A stretch of DNA of 64,000 bases from Moniliophthora roreri. Lineage: Eukaryota > Basidiomycota > Agaricomycetes > Agaricales > Marasmiaceae. The notes beneath the pieces were generated by a model. The model did no database searches and was not told the origin of the DNA. It was given only the letters and a program-made list of their open reading frames with translations. Positions 43,895-53,583 of the stretch are shown here, piece after piece. Made by a program: the position numbers and the translations under genes. The first letter of the stretch is position 1, and every line of letters starts with the position of its first letter. The stretch is from contig LATX02000001.1 in assembly GCA_001466705.2 (NCBI GenBank), positions 186,001 through 250,000 on the forward strand, written 5' to 3'.

Positions 43895-44857
43895 ATGGCA
43901 GAAGATAAGAAGCCGTCAGGAAGCAGGCCTAGAAGGGAAGAACCAGTGGCCGAAGAAGCAATCATAGGCTCCGCAATGCCGGTACAAGTAGTCTCGGCAG
44001 TGAAAGAAGTGAAAGCCGCACTTCCAAGGGCCTTTACGGGAGCACGGAAAGATGCGAAGAAGTTCTTAAGAGAAGTGTTGATTTACGTAGCGCTCAACCC
44101 CAAGGCGTTCCCAGACGACAGATTGAAGAAGCTCTTTCTCCTCTCATACATGACAGATGGACCAGGAGAATTCTGGAAGAATGAGAAAACTTATCTCCTA
44201 CTCGCGTTCGATGCCGACGCTGAAAAGGTGACATGGTCGGAGTTCTTAGACGATTTCAGAACGTCTTTCGAACCCCTTGATCCTGCCTTAAAAGCACAGT
44301 TGGAACTCAAAGATCTGAAGATGAAGGAAAGAGCTGACGAGTATACATACCAATTCACCTATCTCGCAAAGCAAACTGGGTACAACAATGCGGCCCAAAT
44401 ATTAGCGTTCAAACGGGGATTGCCGAAGAGCTTGGTATTCAAAATCATGACAAGACCAGAAGGAACACCTTCCATGATCAAGGAATGGATGAATGCCGCC
44501 ATCATATTTGATGAAAGTTATAAACAGGCATTGGAATATGGAAAGACCTGGGATGATGAACACGGGGGAAAGAAGCCCCAGAGAAGCTTCAGGAAGAAGG
44601 AAGACGTAGCTATTAAACAGATCATGGAAATGGACAGGAAGGAATATATGGCGAAGGGATTATGCTTCAGATGTGGAAGAGCAGGACACCGCATCAGAGA
44701 TTGTCCAGATGCCCCGAAAAAGGATGAAAGGAAGCAGGAAGAGCCGAAGAAACTTACAAAAGAGGAAAGGTTCGCCAAGATTAGGGCCTTGGTGAACGAA
44801 CAGCCGAAAGAAGACAAGGACTTTCTTCTCGATTTAATGGAACAAGAGGGTTTTTGA
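43895..44857 (+). CDS. Chromo-A gag
   Basis: Intact 320-residue frame from ATG 43895. A retrotransposon gag (capsid) domain covers about residues 40-210, with KKFLREVLIYVALNPKAF, FWKNEKTYLL and DEYTYQFTYLAKQTGYN. A single CCHC zinc knuckle CFRCGRAGHRIRDC begins at about residue 257. The C-terminus DFLLDLMEQEGF is kept in Chromo-B. It forms the virus-like particle and packages RNA. The frame ends just before the protease frame, which is shifted, so expression of pol needs a frameshift or a lesion must be assumed. Confidence 0.92.
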   Translation: MAEDKKPSGSRPRREEPVAEEAIIGSAMPVQVVSAVKEVKAALPRAFTGARKDAKKFLREVLIYVALNPKAFPDDRLKKLFLLSYMTDGPGEFWKNEKTYLLLAFDADAEKVTWSEFLDDFRTSFEPLDPALKAQLELKDLKMKERADEYTYQFTYLAKQTGYNNAAQILAFKRGLPKSLVFKIMTRPEGTPSMIKEWMNAAIIFDESYKQALEYGKTWDDEHGGKKPQRSFRKKEDVAIKQIMEMDRKEYMAKGLCFRCGRAGHRIRDCPDAPKKDERKQEEPKKLTKEERFAKIRALVNEQPKEDKDFLLDLMEQEGF

Positions 44858-46071
44858 AACGGCGAACGAGGACAATGTCTCCACCGCCGATAACTATTTC
44901 ACACTTTGTACTAGCTAAAATGGACCGAAATTCTATGCATATTCCTCTCAAGTACAAAGTGGGAACGAAAATCATTGAAACAAAAGCCTTGTTGGACTCA
45001 GGAGCAGGAGGAAGATTCATAAGCACGGAACTTGCCCGAACACTTGGGAAAAGATGGATCTGACTACCAGAAAAGATCCGAGTCTTCAATGTTGACGGAA
45101 CGGCTAATAAAACAGCCTGGATAACACATGTAGTGGAACTGGAATTTCATATTGCACGAAAGGAGTTCCGGGAGAACTTCATGATCTCAGGCATCGGAGA
45201 CGAAGAAATGATCTTGGGACTCCCATGGTTGAGATATCATAACCCCACAATTGATTGGGAGACAGGAGAAGTACAGTTCCACCCCTGACGGAAGATTCAG
45301 ATCAAGAGGTTCCGAGGAGTTCTAGACGAGTTTGAACCCAAAATCCTTATAGGAGCCAAAATCACAGCATCACAAGAGATGGCTCATCAGCAGCAGACTG
45401 TTAAGAAGGATATCGAGGAACTTATTCCCAGCTATTTGATAGGATATCGAGATCGATTCGAGAAAGGGAAAGCAGAGCAATTTCCGCCAGCTAGAACATA
45501 CGATCATGCAATTGATCTCAAACCAGACTTTGTTCCAAGGAACTGCAAGCTCTACCCGCTGAGCCCTATCGAACAAGAAGAACAAGACAAATTCCTCGAA
45601 GAAAATTTACGAAAAGGATACATTTGCAAATCGAAATCCCCCATGGCCTCCTCTTTCTTCTTTGTGGCAAAAAAAGAGAAGGGAGCGCTAAGGCCTACAC
45701 AGGACTACAGAGAACTCAATAAGGGAATGATAAAGAACGCCTATCCCCTACCCTTGATTTCGGAACTTCTCGATAAACTCAAAGGGGCGACGATATTTAC
45801 GAAGCTCGACCTTCGGAACGGATATAACAATGTACGGATAAAGGACGGAGATCAATGGAAGGCTGCGTTCAAAATGAACAGAGGACTATTCGAACCAACA
45901 GTAATGTTCTTTGGACTGAGCAACTCTCCCGCAACTTTTCAAGCTTTCATGAACGACATCCTCTCTGACTTCATCGACAAAGGATGGTGCGTGGTATACA
46001 TGGATGATATCCTCATCTTCTCGGAAAACCAAAATGATCACAAGGAATGCACAGAACGACTGATGCGCTGA
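44858..46071 (+). pseudogene. Chromo-A protease and reverse transcriptase
   Basis: Protease active site: KALLDSGAGGRFIS near 44985-45025, then MISGIGDEEMILGLPWL. RT from about 45400 has [56 protein letters not shown] and the catalytic [12 protein letters not shown] near 45995, with YxDD intact. In-frame TGA codons at about 45061 and 45286, and at 46069, stand where Arg is expected by comparison with Chromo-B or the family. The RT core itself, 45379-46071, is open. Confidence 0.88.
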
Positions 46072-46908
46072 CTAAAGACGCACGACTTGTTCCTCAAACT
46101 GGAGAAATGCGAGTTCGATGTGACGAAAGTGATATTCCTAGGAATAGTGATCCGACCCGGATATATTGCCATGGAGCCAGTGAAACTGGCAGGGATAGCT
46201 GATTGGGAACCCCCGCAGACAGTAAAAGGGGTTTGAGCATTTCTAGGATTCGGAAACTTTTACCGGAAATTCATCGGAAAATATGCACACCTTACACGAC
46301 CATTAAATGACCTTCTACAGAAGGACCAAAAATTCGAATGGACGCGTCAATGTCAGATCGCCTTCGATCTTCTAAAAGCAAAATTCCTTTCCGAACCCAT
46401 ACTGGTAATGCCAGACATCGACAAACCATTCTGTATAGAAGCCGATGCTTCCAAATGGGCCACAGGTGCAGTACTCAGACAGAAGGGACCTGACGGGGAA
46501 TGGCACCCCTGTGGATACCTGTCTAAGTCCCTCTCTCCCACAGAACAGAATTACGGAATCTACGATTGCGAACTTCTCGCAATCTATAGAGCACTGATGG
46601 AATGACGACACTACCTCATGGGAGGAAAATTCAAGGTGTTAGTCCTTTCAGACCACAAGAACTTGACATATTTCCGGACAGCGCAGAAGCTGAATAGGGG
46701 GCAAGCGAGGTGGAGCTTGTTCTTATCGGAATTCGATTTAGGACTGGTACACGTCCCAGGCAAATCAATTTCACAAGCAGACACATTGTCCAGGCGAACT
46801 AATGGACAAGACAACGTCGATAATGACAATGAAGACATCATAGTATTACTGGACCGACTCTTTATCCGAGGAATTGATTTGGGGATGAAAAAAGACATAG
46901 CAGAATGA
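46072..46908 (+). pseudogene. Chromo-A RT connection and RNase H
   Basis: The segment continues the same pol reading with FLGIVIRPGYIAMEPVKLAG, FLGFGNFYRKFIGKY and FEWTRQCQIAFDLLK, then RNase H with CIEADASKWATGAVLRQK, YGIYDCELLAIYRALME and [12 protein letters not shown]. It ends with [20 protein letters not shown] codons occur near 46234 (Arg expected), 46604 (Trp expected) and 46906. The catalytic Asp and Glu of RNase H are visible. Confidence 0.85.
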
Positions 46909-47895
46909 TTGGGCCCGGATGATTTTCATAAATCGGCCTTGGAACAGCTTCTAGACCAAGGTGTGCCGCTGATCAAATCTGCATTATCAGATTGGAGAAT
47001 TGATGGAGACCTGCTCTTTTACAAAGACCGGGTTTACGTACCAAATGACATTGACCTCCGCCAACGAGTTGTACAGTCAATCCATGAAACACCGGGTGTA
47101 GGACACCCAGGACAATGGAATACAATCGAACAAATACAACGAGACTTTTGGTGGCCAGGAATGGCTAAATTCATCAAATCCTTCGTCGATTGTTGCATGA
47201 TATGCCAACAATCGAAAGTCAACACGCACCCAACAAGAACCCCAATCCAGCCATTACAACCAACACCGAACTCTTTCCCGTTCCAAGTCTGTATGATGGA
47301 TCTCATTACAGATCTGCCGGAATGCGACGGAATGGATTCTATTCTAGTTGTGGTGGACCACTCGTCTATGAAGGGGGTAATTTTTACTCCATGCGTGAAA
47401 ACAGCGGATGCCACCAAGATAGCAGAAATGCTAATCCAACACCTTTACAAGAGGTTCGGACTACCTGACCGAATTATATCCGATCGAGACCCCAGATTTG
47501 CAGCAGAGGTGTTCCAAGAGATGGGAAAACAGCTATCTATCAAACGTTCCATGAGCATTGCATTTCACCCACAGACGGACGGAGAAACAGAACGAGTAAA
47601 TCAGGGAATTGAAGTCTACCTTAGAGCATTTTGCTCGAAAGAACAAACCCGATGGAAGGAATATCTCCCGCTCGCAGAATTCGCCCATAACAATCGAACT
47701 CATTCAGTCCTCAAGAAGTCTCCGTTCTACATGATGATGGGATATCACCCCTGCCCACTTCCAACAATATTCGAGGAAACGACGATTCCATCAGTGGAAG
47801 AACGACTTCAAGAGCTAAAAAGGGCGAGAGAGGAAATGACGAGTCTGTTGGAATTAGCACGGCAACAGATGATACAAAGGGAGAAACAAAAGTGA
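46909..47895 (+). CDS. Chromo-A integrase
   Basis: An open 328-residue segment after the TGA at 46906-46908. The zinc-binding region is H...H in HETPGVGHPGQ followed by CCMICQQSK. The DDE core has Asp in MMDLITDLP, Asp in IISDRDPRFA and Glu in TDGETERVN. HNNRTHSVLKKSPFYMMMGY closes the core. It inserts the cDNA copy into the host genome. TGA at 47893 and a frame change separate it from the C-terminal domain. Confidence 0.9.
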   Translation: MGPDDFHKSALEQLLDQGVPLIKSALSDWRIDGDLLFYKDRVYVPNDIDLRQRVVQSIHETPGVGHPGQWNTIEQIQRDFWWPGMAKFIKSFVDCCMICQQSKVNTHPTRTPIQPLQPTPNSFPFQVCMMDLITDLPECDGMDSILVVVDHSSMKGVIFTPCVKTADATKIAEMLIQHLYKRFGLPDRIISDRDPRFAAEVFQEMGKQLSIKRSMSIAFHPQTDGETERVNQGIEVYLRAFCSKEQTRWKEYLPLAEFAHNNRTHSVLKKSPFYMMMGYHPCPLPTIFEETTIPSVEERLQELKRAREEMTSLLELARQQMIQREKQK

Positions 47896-47899
47896 TACA

Positions 47900-48345
47900 T
47901 TGGAAGAAGGACAGAAAGTCTGGCTCGAAGCGAAGAATCTAGCCACAGGATACCCCTCAAAGAAACTAGCACCGAAAAGGGAAGGACCATTCAAAATCCT
48001 TAAGGTACTCGGACCGGTAACGTACAAATTGGATTTACCTCATCAATGGAAAATCCACCCTGTTTTCCACGTGGCCTTACTATCGCCGTTCAAACAGACC
48101 GAAGCCCACGGACCAAGCTTCGCGGAACCACCCCCAGATCTCATTGAAGGGTTCGAAGAATACGAAGTAGAAGCAGTAATGGGGCATAGACCGAAGAAAC
48201 GACCACGAGAATTTCTCGTGTTGTACACTGGTTACGACTCGTCTCATAATTGATGGATCCGAATGGAAGGAATGACGAATTGTCTCGATCTTCTCAAAGA
48301 ATATATAAAGAAACATCGAGGAAGACTCAAAGACCCCATTCCAAC
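47900..48345 (+). pseudogene. Chromo-A integrase C-terminus with chromodomain-like end
   Basis: In the frame from 47900 come VWLEAKNLATGYPSKKLAPK, REGPFKILKVLGPVTYKL and HPVFHVALLSPF, the GPY/F module. Next is a chromodomain-like stretch, EEYEVEAVMGHR, REFLVLYTGYDSSHN and, beyond a TGA at 48251-48253, a Trp and a final basic helix LLKEYIKKHRGRLK. The extra ORF begins at 48358. Confidence 0.75.
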
Positions 48346-48357
48346 CGAAACATAACC

Positions 48358-49768
48358 ATGTCCAATGCATCCTCCGCCGCCTCTTCCTCTTCTCTTACTG
48401 GCAGCCAGCCAGCCCGAAACCCAAGCCCTGTTCCTACTGTGTCAGGAGAGGGCAGATACAGTGAAAACATCACCTTCCTGAACGGCCTCAAGCCCAACCC
48501 TTACCAACTCCTTCATCTCTTTAATACCGAACAATATGACGACCAAATCCGAAACACTGCTGATCAACACAACTGACTGGAACCCTGCGTCAAAAGCCTG
48601 TTTTTCCTCAGGACCCAACGAAAGCTTTTCGAGAGGATCGTTGAAAGCTGCAGTCTCGAGATTGCAAACCAGGTGATGTACGTCTGTAATTATCAGTTGG
48701 GGCTTGAAGGTCCTATCACGGTACCGTCCACCTTTCCCTTCCACCCCCATTTGTCCATGCCTCCCCCTACAGATCCCAGAGCAATGTCAGAATACCCTGA
48801 TCCCCTCACCTTCAGCCTCCTCGACTGTCTCGGACAACGAACAGATGGGAACGGATATCCCCGTCCCGACCTCAACGACAATAGAAGTCTCATCTCTAGG
48901 CTCACCGATAAACCCATGGGCAACGAAGCCGGACTCGCCACCACTTCCCATTCCTCCCCCAATCCCGACAACACCCTCATTTATCCTGACCCCACTCCCA
49001 ATCCCGACGTCAAATATAAGGTCGAGTTGATCGACTCCCTCACCTCCTCCCAACCCGAGCCTCCGACCGCCACTGACCCCCGAAATCTTCAGACGCCTGA
49101 GGCCACAGTTCCACCAGAGAGTGGAGCATATCCCCGCAGTTGGAGGGGAGGTCGTTCTCGCGGAATCAGAGGACGTGGTCGCAGACGAAGATCGGGAGAA
49201 CCAACTTCTCGAAAATGTTGAAGACCCACCGATAATCAGCTTGAGAAGTCCGACTCCGGCCCCAACCCAAATGATGCAGCTTGTCGACCGTGTCTCTGCC
49301 CTGTGTGCGGATTGGAGCGCCATTTCGCCAGACATTGCCCGCAGTACATATGTCATAGATGCTTCAAGACTCAGCCTGGACATACATCTGGGCACTGCCC
49401 TGACCAACGAAGGTCTGGCCGCATTGTGGGTCGAAGGTCTGATTCGGGCTCAGACTCTATGTCGGACGGTCGCCGTTATGACGATGAACGAAATTATAAT
49501 GACGAACCCTATGACAATCTCGGAAGGGAATGTTGAGATGTTGGTCAAAGAGTATGATCAGGACACTCAGTTGCTGTTCGTAGGGGCGGATCTAAAAAAG
49601 GTGAGGTTGCTTTCAGTAGAGGAACGACAGGCTATGGGATGGCAGCCACCTTCCGACCCACCGGCAACTCCGATGATGGAAGTTGAGGATGAGATGCCGG
49701 AGATGGAGGACAGACCGGATACGTCATATGATTATGACACCGAATTGTACGGAGACGGAGAATCGTAG
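48358..49768 (+). CDS. Chromo-A extra ORF: double zinc knuckle, with overlapping second frame
   Basis: Frame 1 starts at ATG 48358 and runs to 49536 with only two TGA codons (about 48574 and 49219). It is Ser/Pro-rich, then Arg/Gly-rich (RGRGRRRRSGEPTSRK), and ends with two knuckles, CPVCGLERHFARHC and CHRCFKTQPGHTSGHC, then a DE/RY-rich tail. Frame 2 is open from 48704 to 49768 with one TGA near 49028 and ends in an acidic segment (MMEVEDEMPEMEDRPDTS). Both frames therefore cover the knuckle region. Chromo-B has the same pair with the same offset. The knuckle protein probably binds nucleic acid; the role of the acidic frame is unknown. Confidence 0.7.
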
Positions 49769-49807
49769 AAGTAGGCAGCCGGAGCTTGCCCCTTGTTGAG
49801 GGGCTAA

Positions 49808-50272
49808 TGTTACAGACTTTTTCCTTTCTCTTAGTAGACTCTCTTCTTTTGTCTTTACCCCTATGCTTCCCTTTTCCATCGGACTCGTACACCTTCCCAA
49901 TTCCCACTCCCTTCTCTCACGTATGCTTCTCATTCCATCGGACTTCTACACCTTCCGTGCCCCCATTTGCTTATCCCCTTGTACTTGTATTACTCATATA
50001 GCTCGGGAAACCTTAGGTAAACACCGAACTCTTCACTTTCTATATGTAGTTAGCGTTACAACGGTTGTATTGTATTTAAGCGCTCAAGCTGAGACTCTAA
50101 GTCTTCAGCTTGACCTGGTTAATCTATACTTGTGTCAACGCCAGTATCTGGACCTCTGAACTTCAGTAACCACTGAACGAACTCTAACTTGAACTTGTGA
50201 ATACTGCTCGGGCAAAGAAGTCACTTCGTTAGAGTAGTTAGACTGAGACGTTGCTGCGCAAGTAACGTAACA
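49808..50272 (+). repeat. 3' LTR of Chromo-A
   Basis: 465 bp. It differs from the 5' LTR by about 11 transitions and a 6-bp deletion (CCCGAT). The purine-rich GAGGGGCTAA just before it is the likely polypurine tract. Confidence 0.93.
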
Positions 50273-50305
50273 ATGACATTATAAAAGGAAAATTATAACA
50301 CCATC

Positions 50306-51480
50306 TATGCACAAGCCTTAACTCTAACAAATCAGTTGGACATTTATTCAATATTGATCCAGACAACTGGCAAAATCCTGCCAATAGGCTAGCATATTCC
50401 CTTGAGGAACCAAAAGGGCAAGTAGCTGAGGTTTTCATTCAAGTAATGAAGGATGCAGAGGGAAACATGGTATCTTGTGTTACAATTTCCCTTCATCTCC
50501 TTGGACATATATACTTCTGTACCCACATGCTTCTACTTGATTCTGGACACATTCACCTTTCCAGTTCCCTTTTCTGTCTCCTCCTTTGTACTTTTACTAT
50601 CTCATGCTTCCATTTACATTGGACTTATACACATTCCTGGTTCCCTTCTTAGTCTCTCTCTGTATTTGTACTGACTCATATTCTGATCTCATTGCAGTAT
50701 TACCAAGGACTCTTTCAATTACCAAGTAGAGACACTAGTTACTAGTGATGTATTTAAACAGTTCAACCAGTGTCCTAGCTCCTCAGCTTGACCTGATTAA
50801 TCCACCTTGTCTTACTCTGGACTCTCTGAATTGCTCTTGAACTTGAACCTTTTTAACTGAACAACAAGAGACATCTTCTCTTTTGTTTGGTTGTTATTGT
50901 TGTCTTGAGTTGAGACAAGCAATGTAACACCTTGCACCAAACAGACTGCAATATGTATGAGTGTTTTGCTCACTATTTATATCACTGCAGTAAGATCTTA
51001 TATATTTTAAGGTTAAGGTGTCAAAGCATGCCAATGTTGATGTGAAGCAAGTCACAAAACCTTATATTATTGCAGACAGAACTGCCTGTAGCATCTACAT
51101 AAACAATACTCAGTTGCTTCAGGCCTCACACCTGCAATGTAATGTACATGAAAAGACTCTGGGGCTATAGGTGTCTTTCTGTGGCCAGAAATGCTTTGGG
51201 CCACCACTTGAGCCTACCCTTCTATCTTTAGCAGAGTAGCAACAATGAGAAAAGATTCAAAAAACACTTCAAAAAGCCAAGAGGGGACATGTTAGCAAGA
51301 AAACCTGCAAAGGAAGGCTTATAATGCACCAACTCAGTGATAATGTTATTGTACAGTAAGTCCTTTGTCATTCTCATTATACTACACCTCAAGCACAACT
51401 GTACAGATGTGAGCACTATCATCCTAAGCTGTCAAAGACACACATTTCAAGTCATCAGCGCTGGGATGTACAATATTGAG
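50306..51480 (+). pseudogene. Unknown gene relic split by LTRs
   Basis: Coding-like text starts near 50350 (DPDNWQNPANRLAYSLEEPK, then VFIQVMKDAEGNMVS), is interrupted by solo LTR-C and resumes after it (CTKQTA). After an intron-like GTAAGA...TTAAG near 50990-51010 it continues as VDVKQVTKPYIIADRTACS and INNTQLLQASHLQCNVHEKT, then QKAKRGHVSKKTCK. TAG codons near 51168 and 51236 show decay. I do not recognise the family. Solo LTR-B interrupts or adjoins it on the left. Confidence 0.4.
50478..50929 (+). mobile_element. Solo LTR-C
   Basis: 452 bp, TGTTACAATTTCCC...AATGTAACA. Flanks are TCTTG (50473-50477) and CCTTG (50930-50934), a 5-bp duplication with one mismatch. TATTTAAA at 50752 and TCAGCTTGACCT at 50783-50794 have the spacing seen in Chromo-A. 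It interrupts a coding exon of the unknown gene. Confidence 0.85.
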
Positions 51481-51539
51481 TACTTTATAGTATTATTTAG
51501 TGATTCCAAAGCTGACATATGAAGGTATAAACAACAGAT

Positions 51540-52037
51540 TGTTACAAATTTCTACTCATACAGACTTTATTTTCCTTTTTTATCATTTAAGCACCTTATA
51601 TGCTTCCCATTGACATCTGGACAATTACACATTTCCAGTTCCCTTTTGAGTATCTCTTACATATTCGTTCCATTCCCTTCCTTGACATTCTATTACTACT
51701 TCACCAATGATATCATAATGACTTTATATTTCTTCTTTTCTTTCTTTCTGATTCTTTCAAATTCTATTTGTTTTTCAAACTTTGTATCCTAGTACAATAC
51801 AAATAATGTAAAACAACTAGATACAACAGGTGTATAAGTAGATAGAAACTGGTCAAGGCTCTTCAGCTTGACCTGGTTAATCCACTCTACATCTTGCAAG
51901 CCATGACCGAACTCAGATAACTAGCAGAAGGTTTTACCTACTGTTGAGTTGTTGAACTCAAACTTGAACCTTATTGCTTGACATCACTTCGCTTAGTGGT
52001 GTCAAGTTGTTGTTGTTGCTATGCAAGTAATGTAACA
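51540..52037 (+). repeat. 5' LTR-D of a truncated chromovirus
   Basis: 498 bp, TGTTACAAATTTC...GTAATGTAACA. TATAAG is at 51833 and TCAGCTTGACCT at 51863-51874. The PBS AGGTCAAGCTGA follows at 52040-52051, 2 nt after the LTR. Confidence 0.85.
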
Positions 52038-52100
52038 AAAGGTCAAGCTGATCGTTGCTGACCTGCCAAGGTTTAGGCATCACCTACAAACCGAAACACG

Positions 52101-52215
52101 ATGCCCCTGAGAGCTCGCCTTACAGCAGCAGAAACTGATCTCGACAAACAGCTTGAAGTAGCCCAACAGCTACTAAACTCTGATCCCTCTGCGACCCCAT
52201 GAAGGATCACCCACA
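52101..52215 (+). pseudogene. Leader ORF start of the truncated element
   Basis: ATG at 52101 opens RLTAAETDLDKQLEVAQQLL, followed by a TGA at about 52200. It lies at the same distance from the PBS as the Chromo-A leader ORF. It ends abruptly near 52215, where inverted protease sequence begins. Confidence 0.5.
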
Positions 52216-52554
52216 GACAACAAAGAGGAGCCATTTCGTTGTCTTGGACACAGTCCAATATGCCAGTAAACAGTTTAAGTGGCCTTCTTATCATCACTTT
52301 TTGCCTTGGTCTAAACCTGATTACTCCCATTATCCAATCGATATCTGGATTATGATCTTGTAACCAGGGTAATCCAAAAATGAACTGTTCCAGTCCCAGT
52401 CCAGAGATGAGCAATGTCTCTGTCATAATTCAATCCCCAACAGATAGATCTATAGTGACCAAATGTGTGATCCAACCGATTTTGTTCCAGGTGCCATCAA
52501 CATTATAGACTTTGATGGGTTTTGGTAATCATGTCCATGGTGTTTTGAGTTGTC
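52216..52554 (-). pseudogene. Inverted gypsy protease fragment
   Basis: The minus strand carries IKVYNVDGTWNKIGWITHLV, then MTETLLISGLGLEQFIFGLP and WLQDHNPDIDW, the C-terminal half of a chromovirus protease like those of Chromo-A and Chromo-B. The active-site part is missing and one stop (TGA on the minus strand) lies before MTET. It is wedged between the truncated plus-strand leader and LTR-X. Confidence 0.7.
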
Positions 52555-53583
52555 CTTATATACAGTCCAAGGAATATATCTACAGAAAATTATAAATATT
52601 GTCCAATAATTCAGGAAATGACAAATGAGTGACTGAGATACTAAAAGAGGGATTATTCAGATGTCATGGAGTCTGGCCACTAGGGTATCCGACCATATCT
52701 GTGTGGGTATCTACGCCTCCAGGTGTTCTAGACTCTATAATTTGTATTTTCTCTTTTCTAAGTCAGGTATCTATGAGTGGATGGCTGTATCCATCCCGTC
52801 TTTTGACAGCATTTCTCTTTTCTAGTATCTGCACATCGGCAGTGGCCTAGGTGCCAAATTTTCCAAGGTTGGAACACACTGTTATTGTTCTGATCTCTTT
52901 TGACAATGCACACTTGGTCTTATTTAGGATTTCTTGCACATTAGATATTCTTCATATGTCTCATTGTATCTGTCTGTAGGTAGTGGATGTCCTTCGGAAG
53001 TGATTTCTGTCTTTCTGAGCAGGCTTTGTACCTAGTTTGCTTATCGCATATTGTTTAGCCGCTGGTGAATTCTTTATTAAGAGATCACCTGCTTTGACTC
53101 TGATCTCTAAATTGACTTTGGAGGAGGATTGTTCTATGATCGTTCCTGTTCTAGGTCGTCTTTCTGTTTTGATGTCTCCTCTAAGTACCTCTGTAATGTT
53201 TGACTGCATGTTGCACTTTGCAGATGTCATAGAAAAGTAAAGTAGAAGTTAAAATCCTATTGATAGCACTTTTGAGAGCTTGGTTAACTAGCCAATGCGT
53301 TCATTGGGCCATAGTTAGATTCCCTACAGGTTTTGGGAGTGATCCACTTTGAATCTGATACTTAGATAGGTTAGAAAGTACAGCTTAGACACCTCTGTAT
53401 AGCATATTATATAGCTCTTCATACTTTCTAAGGTACCACTGCTTCTCTAAGGCAATAACTAGCAGACTGTGCTCACTCTAGTCCTTATTAACCATTATCT
53501 CGTGTCATATTAAAGTGTTCCAATTCAGAAATAGTGTAAAATAAATAAAAGTGGGTCTTTTCTAGGTTCGACATATTACTGCT
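52555..53583 (-). repeat. LTR-X partial copy upstream of a cysteine-cluster gene
   Basis: About 1.03 kb, reverse of 2270-3290 and matching 1-365 in its right part. It starts on the minus strand beside CAGTAATATGTC at 53583, immediately before the ATG at 53584. The final 0.7 kb present at 3290-4013 is missing here. An open minus-strand frame (52961-53230) lies in it, but the other copy has stops there, so it is not called. Confidence 0.7.

Larger units (their letters stand above)
42946..50272 (+). mobile_element. Chromo-A: structurally complete chromovirus, TSD ATGAC
   Basis: 7,327 bp with LTRs at 42946-43416 and 49808-50272 and target duplication ATGAC at 42941-42945 and 50273-50277. Order: 5' LTR, PBS, upstream ORF, gag, protease, RT, RNase H, integrase, chromodomain-like end, extra ORF, polypurine tract, 3' LTR. 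The two LTRs differ by about 11 transitions, no transversions and one 6-bp gap. Pol is split by several TGA codons. It is CpG-rich compared with Chromo-B and is the youngest element here. Confidence 0.95.
42546..50300 (-). mobile_element. Solo LTR-B interrupted by Chromo-A
   Basis: LTR-B occupies 42546-42945 and 50273-50300 on the minus strand, from TGTTATAATTTTCC to ATAACA. Its target duplication is CCATT (42541-42545) and CCATC (50301-50305), with one mismatch. It carries TCAGCTTGATCT near 42675 on the minus strand, a variant of the motif in the other LTRs. Chromo-A landed 28 bp from its start, so LTR-B is older than Chromo-A. Confidence 0.85.

Noticed and set aside
44858..48253. UGA read as an amino acid (recoding) because nearly all pol stops in Chromo-A are TGA
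   Set aside because: Host genes in the window end in TGA (SPC19 and others). The TGA positions match Arg or Trp codons one transition away, and older copies also have TAG and TAA. Mutation explains it.
52961..53230. An 89-residue minus-strand frame inside LTR-X
   Set aside because: The matching part of the other LTR-X copy (2640-2880) contains stops, so the frame is not conserved.
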